Shown: piece by piece, positions 45,023 through 53,679 of the stretch
How the letters are laid out: every line of letters begins with the position of its first letter
Position numbering within the stretch: position 1 is the stretch's first letter
Source of the DNA: Parabacteroides merdae ATCC 43184
GTDB lineage: Bacteria > Bacteroidota > Bacteroidia > Bacteroidales > Tannerellaceae
Reading direction: 5' to 3'
Length of the DNA: 64,000 bases
Assembly (NCBI RefSeq): GCF_025151215.1
Contig: NZ_CP102286.1
Coordinates: 124,001-188,000 of the forward strand
The notes under the pieces: generated by a model
Told to the model about the DNA's origin: nothing
Seen by the model: the letters and a program-made list of their open reading frames with translations, nothing else
The model's database searches: none
Program-made: the position numbers and the translations under genes

Positions 45023-45660
45023 CATGTTTTTGCAAAAACAACTATCATACTATCATATCCGCCTGTATATCGGTTTAAACCAATATGTTATGGTATGATA
45101 GTTGCCGTTTTGTACTATCTTCATCTATCATAACTATCATGGTGTAAAACGATAATGTCTTGTGTATCAATCATACGATAAAAACAGTGACCGTCCGGAA
45201 ACAGGTGCAAAACATGTTAAAACGGCTTCTTTTTTCATCAAGACAGGCTTTTCTTTTGTCAAAAACCGTTTGCAAAACCGCTTGAGACCCGGGTGTACCC
45301 GCCACGGAGACCCGGGCGCGGGAGAGGTGCAGACCCGGGTCTGCACGAAGCCCAGACGGGTCTGCAGAGAAGTTTATCAGCCATGTTGGAGGTACTTTTA
45401 TGCCTTGTTTTTGCATCTTATTCGGCGAAAAAGGTCGTTTTATATTTAAATGACCCCGTTTTGTCGATGGTTATTTTTGCATATATAAACATAAATATCA
45501 TATTATCAGCTATATAAATGAATAGTCATGTAAAAAGTGTGATAGATGTATGATAGTAGAATGATAGTAAAAAACAGCAACTGTCATTTTTTAACGTATT
45601 GTGAAACAGTAGTTAACAACCGGATATGATAGTATGATAGTTGGTTTGCGAAATTTTCAT
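45023..45660. repeat. Nested inverted-repeat element built from TATGATAGT motifs
   Basis: A perfect 23-nt inverted repeat (45039-45061 and 45621-45643) is built from two ACTATCAT units plus ATCCG, and imperfect pairing extends outward (TTTTTGCAAAAACATG against TTTGCGAAA). A second, imperfect inverted pair lies inside (about 45112-45143 and 45538-45570). A lone TATGATAGTTG occurs at 45094-45104. Altogether about ten copies of the 8-nt motif point inward or outward symmetrically. The element looks like a binding-site array or ends of a small mobile unit, but no transposase is inside. Confidence 0.65.
45284..45375. repeat. Degenerate 23-bp tandem array (4 units), GC-rich
   Basis: Units start at 45284, 45307, 45330 and 45353. 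Each begins (G/C)AGACCCGGG or a close variant followed by a divergent tail. The third unit is part of a perfect 20-nt palindrome, GTGCAGACCCGGGTCTGCAC (45327-45346). Local GC content is far above the AT-rich surroundings. Confidence 0.7.
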
Positions 45661-45818
45661 AAAAGAAAAGATGTGGTTCCGGATAGCAACTTTTGGTGCG
45701 GTTGCCCTGTAAAAACGGGGATTCTTTTAGGGGAGAAAGTGCTTTTTGGAGTCTATATATCCAAGAGGGTGGTACAGAAGATGGATTCTTGGCTACCGCA
45801 TGATATATAATAGATAAG

Positions 45819-47564
45819 ATGATGAAGACTAAATCATTCTTTTTTTGGGGAACTGTTTGCTGCTGTCTGTTCTGCTTTTTGCAGATATGGTATCCGTTTT
45901 ATTTTTATTATGTCGAACAATTGCAGGTTTTTCCTCTCACTTGGGCTTGTTTTGAGGAAACATGCCGACAACCTGGCGGGTTGGCTTGCTGGTTGGGTGG
46001 TTTCCTTTTGCAATTCTATCATCTTCCTTTGGGTGGTGCGTTGGTTTCGACCGGTTTGTTTTTGGGGATCGGTGTGCTGATGCAACGGATCTGCCGGCAA
46101 ACGACATCGCCTGTCTTTTGTTATTTACCGGCTCTTTGCCCGATTCTGGCTTTGCTCCCTTTGCATGTCGATGTGAATTACCGGTTGCAGGGGACGGTTG
46201 CTTATTGTTGCATGCTTGGGGCTTTTGTACTCTATGTGCGTATTGTCGTACCGTGGAAACGGGTATTGGCGGGTTGGCTGTTGATGGCTGTTTTGTTTGT
46301 ATTGGCAGGGCCGGTGGCAACCTTGTTCGTTGCCGGAGTCGTGGTCCGGGAGATGTTGGTGCGGGAGAAGGGATGGCAAGGATGTCTGGCACTTCCGTTC
46401 GGGATTGTCCTGATGCTTTGGTGGTCTTATCATTTCTTTTGGCAGCCGGAATACCGAATGATCGTTTTGCCGGATTTTTATTATGAGCCTTTGTTGAAGG
46501 CGAATAAGCTCTATTGGGCTTGGTTGGCTTTTCTTTCGGGGCTTTTAATGACTTGCTTCCCGATCGGAAAAGGCAGAGGCGTGTTGGATCGGACTGCTTG
46601 GTGGTGGACCACAGTCCAGCTGTTGCCTTTGGTTGCCTTTTTGGGGTGGATGAAAAAAAAAGAGAATTGTATTTGGTTGAAAAACATGGAGTTGTGTTAT
46701 TATGTGCGGGGAGAACAATGGGATAAGGTCGTTGCCGGATATAAGGCGGCAGTATCGGACATGCGGACTTTGAGCTTGCTGAACTTGGCTTTGGCGTGCC
46801 AGGGCGAATTGGGAGATAAACTGTTCCATTATCCGCAGCAAGGCAAAGGCGGATTATTGCCAGAATGGAACAGTACGGTTCCGGGGGCAATCGTGTTGTC
46901 GGATATTTGCTACCAAATGGGGGATCTCTCTTCCGCTCAAAAGTTTGCATTTGAAGGATATGTCTCCTCTGTAGATGGAAACCCGCGTCTTTTGCAACGT
47001 TTGGTACAGACGAATATCCTGACCGGAGCTTATGCGGTAGCGGAAAAATACATCCGGATATTAGAGCAGACTTTGTTTTACAAAGAATGGGCTGCTGAAT
47101 GGCGGAAGTATCTGTATCGGGATGATCTTGTGGAAGAAGAACCGTCGTTGGGCGGGAAAAGGCGGGCGTGGGGAAAAGGCGGACAGTATGCCGTGTCTGC
47201 AGATTTGTTGGAAGTGTGGGAACGGTTGGCAGTGAACAATCCGGACCGGTCGGTCGCTTTCCAATACTTGTTGAGTTTTCATTTGTTGGGCAAGACTTTG
47301 AATCGTTTTGACGAGTTGCATCGGAAGTATTACCGGACGAAGGTGTGGCCTTCCCTTTCCATCCACCAACAGGAAGCCGTGATAGCGCTTTATCAAAAGA
47401 CTCCCCGATTGTGGCCCGAAAAAGGGGTCGGAATGAAAGTCGAGTTGCGCTACGGTGCGTTCGATCAGGATATGAACACGAAGCATGGCTATGTCAATTT
47501 TCGGGATGTCATGGCCGGTTCGTATGGAGATACCTATTGGTTTTATTTGATGTTTAAGAAATAA
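45819..47564 (+). CDS. DUF6057 family integral membrane protein
   Basis: A 581-residue protein with about eight hydrophobic segments in its first 290 residues (FFFWGTVCCCLFCFLQIWYPFYFYY, LAGWLLMAVLFVLAGPVATLFVAGV). A soluble C-terminal half follows, with TPR-like helices (LSLLNLALACQGELGDKLFHYPQQG, GDLSSAQKFAFEGYV, VAEKYIRILEQT). DUF6057 proteins are found in Bacteroidetes next to SusCD genes, and their function is unknown. It is 9 nt upstream of the PD40 lipoprotein, so the two probably act together. Confidence 0.75.
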   Translation: MMKTKSFFFWGTVCCCLFCFLQIWYPFYFYYVEQLQVFPLTWACFEETCRQPGGLACWLGGFLLQFYHLPLGGALVSTGLFLGIGVLMQRICRQTTSPVFCYLPALCPILALLPLHVDVNYRLQGTVAYCCMLGAFVLYVRIVVPWKRVLAGWLLMAVLFVLAGPVATLFVAGVVVREMLVREKGWQGCLALPFGIVLMLWWSYHFFWQPEYRMIVLPDFYYEPLLKANKLYWAWLAFLSGLLMTCFPIGKGRGVLDRTAWWWTTVQLLPLVAFLGWMKKKENCIWLKNMELCYYVRGEQWDKVVAGYKAAVSDMRTLSLLNLALACQGELGDKLFHYPQQGKGGLLPEWNSTVPGAIVLSDICYQMGDLSSAQKFAFEGYVSSVDGNPRLLQRLVQTNILTGAYAVAEKYIRILEQTLFYKEWAAEWRKYLYRDDLVEEEPSLGGKRRAWGKGGQYAVSADLLEVWERLAVNNPDRSVAFQYLLSFHLLGKTLNRFDELHRKYYRTKVWPSLSIHQQEAVIALYQKTPRLWPEKGVGMKVELRYGAFDQDMNTKHGYVNFRDVMAGSYGDTYWFYLMFKK

Positions 47565-47573
47565 AGGTACGCG

Positions 47574-49028
47574 ATGAAACGATTTTATTGCTTTTTGGTG
47601 GCGGCAATTTTGTTTTGTGCTTGTTCGGAGGATTGGAAAAATGGGAAACGGTTAGGTGAGAAGCCTGTTCTATTTCCTGATTATGCGCAAACCACTATCC
47701 CGTACAATATAGCTCCGTTGAACTTCACGGTCCGCGCGGACGGATGTCGTGTGTCGGTCTTGTTGGAAGCAGGAGTGGTAAAATTCAAGGTGGAGGCCCC
47801 CGACGGGAAAGTCAGGATTCCGGAAAAGAAATGGAAGAGGCTTTTGCAGGAGGCAAAAGATGATTCCGTTCGGGTTACGGTGGCGCGTAAGAAGGGCGAT
47901 CGGTGGGAGATTTGGCAACCCGTATCGTTGAATGTGGCGGCAGATCCGGTTGATCCTTATTTGGTATATCGCTTGATAGAACCTGGCTATGCATTATGGA
48001 ACAAAATGGGAATTTACCAACGTGGAATGGAGTCTTTTGATGAAACGACTGTTTATGAGAACAAGATGACGGACTATAATTGCGTGAATTGCCATTCTTT
48101 CTGCGGCCATGATCCGGACAAGATGCTGTTCCACTTGCGTGCCAAGTTGGCCGGGACTGTATTGGTTGATGGAGACGAGGTCGAGTTATTGGATACGAAA
48201 ACAGATAAGACGATATCAGCTTTTACCTATCCTTATTGGCATCCTTCGGGTCGTTACATCGCTTTTTCCATCAATAGGACGACCCAGCAGTTGCATTCCA
48301 CTCAGCGGACGGAGGTTTATGACACGGCATCGGATGTGATCGTTTACGATGTGGAGCGCCATACGTTTTTGTCTGTGCCCGGACTCGCTTCGCAGTCAAG
48401 TTTTGATACGTTTCCCTCTTTTTCTCCGGATGGTAAGAGTTTGTTTTATTGCACTGCTCCGGCTTGCTTGATGCCTGATTCCATTGGAAAATTGGCTTAT
48501 AGCTTGTGCTGCATCTCGTTCGACCCTGAATCCGGAACGTTCGGTTCGCAGGTGGATACGCTGTTTGATGCTCGTGCGAATGGAAAAAGCGTTTCTTTTC
48601 CAAGAGTTTCTCCGGATGGTCGGTTCATGCTTTGTACTTTGTCTGGTTATGGCACTTTCCCGATCTGGCATAAGGATGCCGACCTGTATATGATCGACTT
48701 GAAGTCCGGAGTCGGTTCCTATCCGGAAACGCTCAACAGCAATGATACGGAAAGTTACCATTCGTGGTCGTCCAACGGAAGATGGGTTGTGTTCAGCAGC
48801 AGGCGTTTGGATGGATTGTACACGCGTCCTTTCATTGCGTATGTCGGGAAGGATGGCAAAACCGGTAAACCGTTTTTGCTCCCTCAAAAGGAGGCGGACT
48901 ACTATGCCGGCTTGATGAAATCGTATAATATTCCCGAGTTTGTCACCGGTAAAGTGACTAATCGTTCTTATCAGATTCGCCGTTTGGCAGAACAGGGCGG
49001 AATATCCGTTTCTTGTTCAACTTTTTGA
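47574..49028 (+). CDS. PD40/TolB-like beta-propeller lipoprotein with CXXCH motif
   Basis: A 484-residue lipoprotein (signal FLVAAILFCACSED). The N-terminal Ig-like part (residues 40-125) is followed by a CXXCH heme-binding signature at C170-V-N-C173-H174 (DYNCVNCHSFCGHDP). A beta-propeller of PD40 repeats comes next: FTYPYWHPSGRYIAFS, DTFPSFSPDGKSLFY, SFPRVSPDGRFMLC, YHSWSSNGRWVVFSS. The CXXCH suggests covalent c-type heme, but no other heme ligand is certain. Relatives are often labelled cytochrome c biosynthesis or TolB-like without experimental support. It is adjacent to DUF6057. Confidence 0.75.
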   Translation: MKRFYCFLVAAILFCACSEDWKNGKRLGEKPVLFPDYAQTTIPYNIAPLNFTVRADGCRVSVLLEAGVVKFKVEAPDGKVRIPEKKWKRLLQEAKDDSVRVTVARKKGDRWEIWQPVSLNVAADPVDPYLVYRLIEPGYALWNKMGIYQRGMESFDETTVYENKMTDYNCVNCHSFCGHDPDKMLFHLRAKLAGTVLVDGDEVELLDTKTDKTISAFTYPYWHPSGRYIAFSINRTTQQLHSTQRTEVYDTASDVIVYDVERHTFLSVPGLASQSSFDTFPSFSPDGKSLFYCTAPACLMPDSIGKLAYSLCCISFDPESGTFGSQVDTLFDARANGKSVSFPRVSPDGRFMLCTLSGYGTFPIWHKDADLYMIDLKSGVGSYPETLNSNDTESYHSWSSNGRWVVFSSRRLDGLYTRPFIAYVGKDGKTGKPFLLPQKEADYYAGLMKSYNIPEFVTGKVTNRSYQIRRLAEQGGISVSCSTF

Positions 49029-49152
49029 TTTTTTTACAATAAGTCATTCTTCCTGTTTGCAGGATATTGTCATGGCTTGGAATCGGGGAATTGGAAAAAA
49101 ATCGATTTGTTTTTAGGGGATGCCTTCATTTTTCGAGTCTCACGTTTCATAA

Positions 49153-50148
49153 ATGGTACGAAGAGACAAAAATATACCGTGGGAAGTGATTATCCGGAAA
49201 TTCAAGTGTGAGATTTCGGAGAAGGAACAGGCAGAATTGGATGTATGGCTTGCCGATGTGGAAAACCATGCCCGATTCCAAAGTTGGCAATCCCTTTGGT
49301 TGTCCATCATGGAAGAAAACATGCGGTATGTTTCCAATGTCGATGCCTTATGGAAAAGGATGGAGGAGCGTATGAGAAAGGCAGAGCCGCGAATGTTCAA
49401 GTTGTCTTTGCGTTCTTTTCGTTTGTATATTGCTGCGGTTGCGGTTTTATTTTTCCTGTTGTTCTCTTTTGCCGGTTATATGACGGCCGAATGGTACAAG
49501 GCAAGCGATGCCGTATTGGCTTATTCTTCCTTGAATGGAAAATCCCGGATATGTTTGCCGGACAGTACTTTCGTTTGGCTGAATGCCGGATCGACGTTAG
49601 AATATTTTGTTTCCCGTTGGACTAAAGAGCGTAACGTCCGTTTGGATGGAGAGGCTTATTTCGAGGTGGCGGCAGATCCGGACCGTCTTTTTGTAGTGGA
49701 AGGCGGCGGTGTGGTCGTAAAGGTGCACGGGACGGTTTTTAACATGAAGGCGCGGGAAAAGCAGGACCATGTGGATGTCAGCCTATTGTCAGGGTTGGTC
49801 GTTGTTGAAAATCACGGTGTGTCGAGAAGCCTGAATCCGGGCGAAACAGCCGTGTGTAAAAAAAGTGTTCCCAGCATAGAAAAGAAAACCACGGATGTTT
49901 CTATCTCTTGCCTTTGGGCAAAAGAATCCTTGCGTTTCGAGAAAAAGACGATTTATGAACTGACCGGATATCTGTCGGAATGGTATGGCATGGATATCCG
50001 TTTGGACCCGTCGTTGCCGACCGATCAAGCCTATACCTTTACGATCACACATGAATCGTTGGAGGAGGTGCTTTGCCTGATTGCGAAGATAACCCCGATA
50101 GAATATGTTTTTGATGAAGATAATACGGTGAGAATAACAAGAAAATAG
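49153..50148 (+). CDS. FecR-family anti-sigma factor (PUL 2)
   Basis: 331 residues: a cytoplasmic N-terminal sigma-binding part (1-88), a membrane helix (about 91-109, LYIAAVAVLFFLLFSFAGY) and a FecR domain (LNGKSRICLPDSTFVWLNAGSTLEY, VRLDGEAYFEVAADPDRLFVV, VHGTVFNMKA). A C-terminal domain with WAKESLRFEKKTIYELTGYLS meets the SusC STN domain. It precedes susC by 96 nt. The cognate sigma is presumably the one at 44393-44944, more than 4 kb upstream. Confidence 0.93.
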   Translation: MVRRDKNIPWEVIIRKFKCEISEKEQAELDVWLADVENHARFQSWQSLWLSIMEENMRYVSNVDALWKRMEERMRKAEPRMFKLSLRSFRLYIAAVAVLFFLLFSFAGYMTAEWYKASDAVLAYSSLNGKSRICLPDSTFVWLNAGSTLEYFVSRWTKERNVRLDGEAYFEVAADPDRLFVVEGGGVVVKVHGTVFNMKAREKQDHVDVSLLSGLVVVENHGVSRSLNPGETAVCKKSVPSIEKKTTDVSISCLWAKESLRFEKKTIYELTGYLSEWYGMDIRLDPSLPTDQAYTFTITHESLEEVLCLIAKITPIEYVFDEDNTVRITRK

Positions 50149-50219
50149 TAACAATTAAATCAGGAATGCCTATGAAACACACGTAAAAAAGTAATTCGAA
50201 GTTGTAACAATTAAATCAG
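50148..50219. repeat. 16-bp direct repeats bracketing the susC-upstream motif
   Basis: GTAACAATTAAATCAG occurs at 50148-50163 and again at 50204-50219, with identical 16-mers 56 nt apart. The shared PUL motif lies between them. Confidence 0.75.
50165..50189 (+). promoter_or_regulatory. Motif upstream of PUL 2 susC, shared with PUL 1
   Basis: AATGCCTATGAAACACA is followed by CGTAAAAA, about 80 nt before the susC start. It matches the motif at 42336-42363 with a one-base and a two-base indel. A candidate sigma-ECF promoter or regulator site. Confidence 0.5.
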
Positions 50220-50244
50220 TAATTTATTAAATCTTAAAAAGGTT

Positions 50245-53200
50245 ATGAAGAAACGAAAGTTCTTTAGTAACAGTGGCATTTTGAAATGGAAGATGCCATT
50301 ATTGATAAGCATTTTATTTTGGATGAGTTTGTCCGGGACGGCCGAAGCGGAAGTTCAGCTTCGTTCCATCTCGCTCCGGTTGGAAAATGTTTCGTTGAGC
50401 GAGGCGCTTTCACGGATCGAAGAGGCAAGCGGTTATTCATTTTTCTATGATGAGAATAAGATTGATTTGTCTCGTCAAGTAAGCGTGAATGCTCAAAACA
50501 AGGCTGTTAAGGATATTTTGAAAAATATCCTGTTTTCGACGGGAATGACATTTGAAATATCGAACAACCAAATTGTCTTGGTTCCGGAAAAGAAAGCAGC
50601 CGCAAAGGAAGTTTCCGTGGCTGTCGTACAGCAACAAACACATATAGTAAAAGGGATCGTAGTCGACAATTTGGGTGAACCGGTACCGGGAGCCAATGTC
50701 GTTGAAAAAGGGACGACCAACGGTATCATTACAGATATGGATGGTGCTTTTTCCTTGACTGTGGCTCCTGATGCCGTGTTGGAAATTTCTTATATCGGTT
50801 ATGTCACGCAGTCTGTTTCGGTCAAAGGAAAATCTACTTTGAATATAACTTTGCGTGAAGATTCGCAGGCGCTGGAAGAAGTGGTGGTGACCGGTTTCGG
50901 TCTGTCGCAGAAAAAGGCGACGCTGACGGGTGCCGTCACGGCCGTCGGTTCGGAAGACATCAGCCGTTCGGTTGCCTCCACGGCTTCGGGTGCACTGGTC
51001 GGTAAGATCGCCGGTTTGAACACGCGCCAGACGGATGGCCGTCCGGGGGCTACGACCAGTATCCAGATCCGTAACATGGGTGATCCGTTGTATGTGATCG
51101 ACGGTGTGCAATCGGATGCAGGCCAATTCAATAATATCGACTTCAATGATATCGAGAGCATTTCTGTATTGAAAGATGCTTCTGCCGCTATTTACGGTGT
51201 GCGTGCGGCAAATGGTGTTGTTGTTGTCAATACGAAAAAAGGTAAACGGAACACTAAGAATACGGTTTCTCTGAACGCATACTACGGTTGGCAGAATCCG
51301 TCTACTTTCCCGAAACCGGCGGATGCGGCGACCTATATCACCAATTATATCCAGTCTGAAACGGTTCAAGGAAAGACCGACTATACATATAGTAAGGAAG
51401 ACTATCAGAAATGGTTGGCGGGAAAAGAAAAAGGATATGTGCCGTTTGACTGGTATGACTTCATCTGGGAAACCAATCCTCAGTATTATCTGAATGCCAA
51501 TATCTCCGGTGGTTCGGATAAGACGAACTATTATGTTTCTGTCGGTCACATGAGCCAAGACGCGATGATTGTAAATTATGGTGGATTTAAACGTACCAAT
51601 GTTCAGATGAACATAGACACGCAAATTACTTCTCGTTTGAAAGTGGGAGCTTCCATGAATGGCCGTATAGAAGAAAGGAAAAATCCGGGTGTTCCGGAGG
51701 CAGATGATTATTGGATGCCTCGTTTTGGGACATATCGAAATTTGCCGACAAAGCGTCCTTTTGCAAATGACAATCCTAAATATCCGACATTGACTTCTTC
51801 TAATGCCGCGACGAATTTCGGATGGTTGAATTATGAATTGTCCGGAGAATATAAAGAAACTTGGCGTGTGGCGCAATTACAAGCCACGGCGGAATATGAT
51901 ATTTTCGATGGTTTGAAGGCAAAGGCTTTGGTCGGATATTATCTGGCATATCAGCAGATGAATAATCAGGAATATACGTATAAATTGTATGGCTATGATG
52001 AAGCGACGGATACTTATCCGGTGATTTTCGAGAATAATAATCCTTGGAGAGAAAGACGTGTGGGACACAACGAAGAATTGATGTCGAATATTCAACTGTC
52101 TTACAATAAAAGGTTTGGAGATCATAATGTGGCCGCTGTTGCCGGGGTTGAATCGATTAAGCGAGATACGCCGACTTCCTGGCTGCATGCTATTCCGACG
52201 GCTAATGCGTTACATCTGATTGATTATGAGACGATGGATACATATAATGATGAGGGTAATGAAACGGAGGCACGTTTGGGGTGGATGTTCCGTGGCAACT
52301 ATGATTATGCCAATAAATATCTGGTTGAATTTTCGGCTCGTTATGATGGATCTTGGAAATTTCCGCCTGATCATCGTTGGGGATTCTTCCCTTCCGCTTC
52401 TGTCGGTTGGCGTATTTCGGAAGAAAATTTCTGGAAGGAATCCAAGCTATCGAATATTTTCAGCGATTTGAAAATCCGTGGATCATACGGTATGGTGGGT
52501 GACGATAACGTTTCCGGATATGCGGCGTTCGATTATATGAGCGGTTATAACTATAAGAATGGCGGTTCTGTTATTGATGGGAAATATACGATAGGTTCGG
52601 TTCCGCGCGGACTTCCGGTGACGACATTGTCTTGGATCAAGGCTAAAATTCTGGATGTCGGCTTTGATGTTGCTTTTTTGGATAATCGCTTGACGGGGCA
52701 GTTCGACTTTTTCCGCCGTCAGCGTGACGGGCTTCCTGCATCTCGTTATGATGTCCTGTTGCCATCGGAAGTCGGTTTCAGCCTACCGAAAGAAAACTTG
52801 AATTCGGATGTGCACATGGGGTATGATGCGGCTGTTCGGTGGACAGACCGGGTAGAGGACTTCACATATTCTATCGGCGGTAATATTACGTATTCCCGTT
52901 TCTATGATTGGGAACAGTATAAACCGCGTTTCTCCAATTCTTGGGATGTGTATCGCAATTCGTTGAACCATCGTTTCGGTTATCTGAACTGGGGATTGGA
53001 AGCAATCGGACAGTTCAATAGTTGGGAAGAGATCGCCACTTATCCGATCGACAATGACCGTCAGGGTAATAAGACGCTTCGTCCGGGTGACATCAAATAT
53101 AAGGATGTGAATGGTGACGGTGTGATTAATAGTTTGGATGAACGTCCGATTGGATATCGGGAAGATTCCACTCCGATTCTTAATTTCGGTTTGAATTTTT

Positions 53201-53673
53201 CATTCGGTTGGAAAGGATTTGATTTGGCGTTCGATTTTACCGGTGGCGCGATGGGATCCTGGTATCAGCAATGGGAACAACGTAACCCGTTCCATGATGG
53301 TGGTAACAACCCGCAATATTATATGGAAGACACATGGCGTTTGTCTGATATTTGGGATGCAGACAGTGAATTGATACCGGGAAAATATCCGATGTTGTTG
53401 ATTGGAAATAGTTCGCACAGTAATTATTGGAACAGTACCTTCTGGAAAAAGAATGTCCGGTATGTCAAATTACGTAATTTGGAGTTAGGATACACGCTCC
53501 CGAAACATATTGTGGAAAAAGCGTTGATCTCGGATCTGCGCTTTTATGTGGCGGGGACCAACTTGTTGACATTTACCAATGCTCCGGGTATTGATCCTGA
53601 ATCGACGGAAGGAAATGGTTTGGGATATCCGACAACGCGTATTATAAATATTGGTGTAAACCTTAAATTTTAG
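50245..53673 (+). CDS. SusC/RagA-like TonB-dependent receptor with STN domain (PUL 2)
   Basis: 1142 residues. A long signal region (MPLLISILFWMSLSGTAEA) precedes the STN domain (LRLENVSLSEALSRIEEASGYS, residues about 43-115). The carboxypeptidase-regulatory-like domain (HIVKGIVVDNLGEPVPGANVV), a TonB-box region (LEEVVVTGFGLSQKKATLTG), plug (VIDGVQSDAGQFNNIDFNDI) and barrel ending NIGVNLKF follow. The plug motif reads DASAAIYGVRAANGVVVV. The STN domain fits sensing through the adjacent FecR. Imported glycan is unknown, but the downstream enzymes suggest arabinose- and galactose- or glucuronate-containing oligosaccharides. Confidence 0.95.
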   Translation: MKKRKFFSNSGILKWKMPLLISILFWMSLSGTAEAEVQLRSISLRLENVSLSEALSRIEEASGYSFFYDENKIDLSRQVSVNAQNKAVKDILKNILFSTGMTFEISNNQIVLVPEKKAAAKEVSVAVVQQQTHIVKGIVVDNLGEPVPGANVVEKGTTNGIITDMDGAFSLTVAPDAVLEISYIGYVTQSVSVKGKSTLNITLREDSQALEEVVVTGFGLSQKKATLTGAVTAVGSEDISRSVASTASGALVGKIAGLNTRQTDGRPGATTSIQIRNMGDPLYVIDGVQSDAGQFNNIDFNDIESISVLKDASAAIYGVRAANGVVVVNTKKGKRNTKNTVSLNAYYGWQNPSTFPKPADAATYITNYIQSETVQGKTDYTYSKEDYQKWLAGKEKGYVPFDWYDFIWETNPQYYLNANISGGSDKTNYYVSVGHMSQDAMIVNYGGFKRTNVQMNIDTQITSRLKVGASMNGRIEERKNPGVPEADDYWMPRFGTYRNLPTKRPFANDNPKYPTLTSSNAATNFGWLNYELSGEYKETWRVAQLQATAEYDIFDGLKAKALVGYYLAYQQMNNQEYTYKLYGYDEATDTYPVIFENNNPWRERRVGHNEELMSNIQLSYNKRFGDHNVAAVAGVESIKRDTPTSWLHAIPTANALHLIDYETMDTYNDEGNETEARLGWMFRGNYDYANKYLVEFSARYDGSWKFPPDHRWGFFPSASVGWRISEENFWKESKLSNIFSDLKIRGSYGMVGDDNVSGYAAFDYMSGYNYKNGGSVIDGKYTIGSVPRGLPVTTLSWIKAKILDVGFDVAFLDNRLTGQFDFFRRQRDGLPASRYDVLLPSEVGFSLPKENLNSDVHMGYDAAVRWTDRVEDFTYSIGGNITYSRFYDWEQYKPRFSNSWDVYRNSLNHRFGYLNWGLEAIGQFNSWEEIATYPIDNDRQGNKTLRPGDIKYKDVNGDGVINSLDERPIGYREDSTPILNFGLNFSFGWKGFDLAFDFTGGAMGSWYQQWEQRNPFHDGGNNPQYYMEDTWRLSDIWDADSELIPGKYPMLLIGNSSHSNYWNSTFWKKNVRYVKLRNLELGYTLPKHIVEKALISDLRFYVAGTNLLTFTNAPGIDPESTEGNGLGYPTTRIINIGVNLKF

Positions 53674-53679
53674 GTAGAA

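Larger units (their letters stand above)
44945..45818. other. Gene-free 874-nt region rich in inverted and tandem repeats
   Basis: No convincing coding region is seen. ORFs around 45162-45517 run through repeats and lack family features. The region holds a nested inverted-repeat element at 45023-45660 and, inside it, a 23-bp-period tandem array at 45284-45375. The last 150 nt before the DUF6057 gene contain no promoter of the TAnnTTTG type that I can identify. Confidence 0.6.

Noticed and set aside
45162..45449. 95-codon + strand ORF in the repeat-rich gap
   Set aside because: It spans the GC-rich 23-bp array, has no promoter or family features, and competes with other frames of similar length.
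45937..46950. 337-codon minus-strand ORF antisense to the DUF6057 gene
   Set aside because: Rich in Pro, Lys, Ser and Thr as expected for the reverse frame of a hydrophobic gene, with no recognizable domain.
50437..51876. 479-codon minus-strand ORF antisense to PUL 2 susC
   Set aside because: The sense strand carries an unmistakable SusC; the antisense protein shows no domain pattern.
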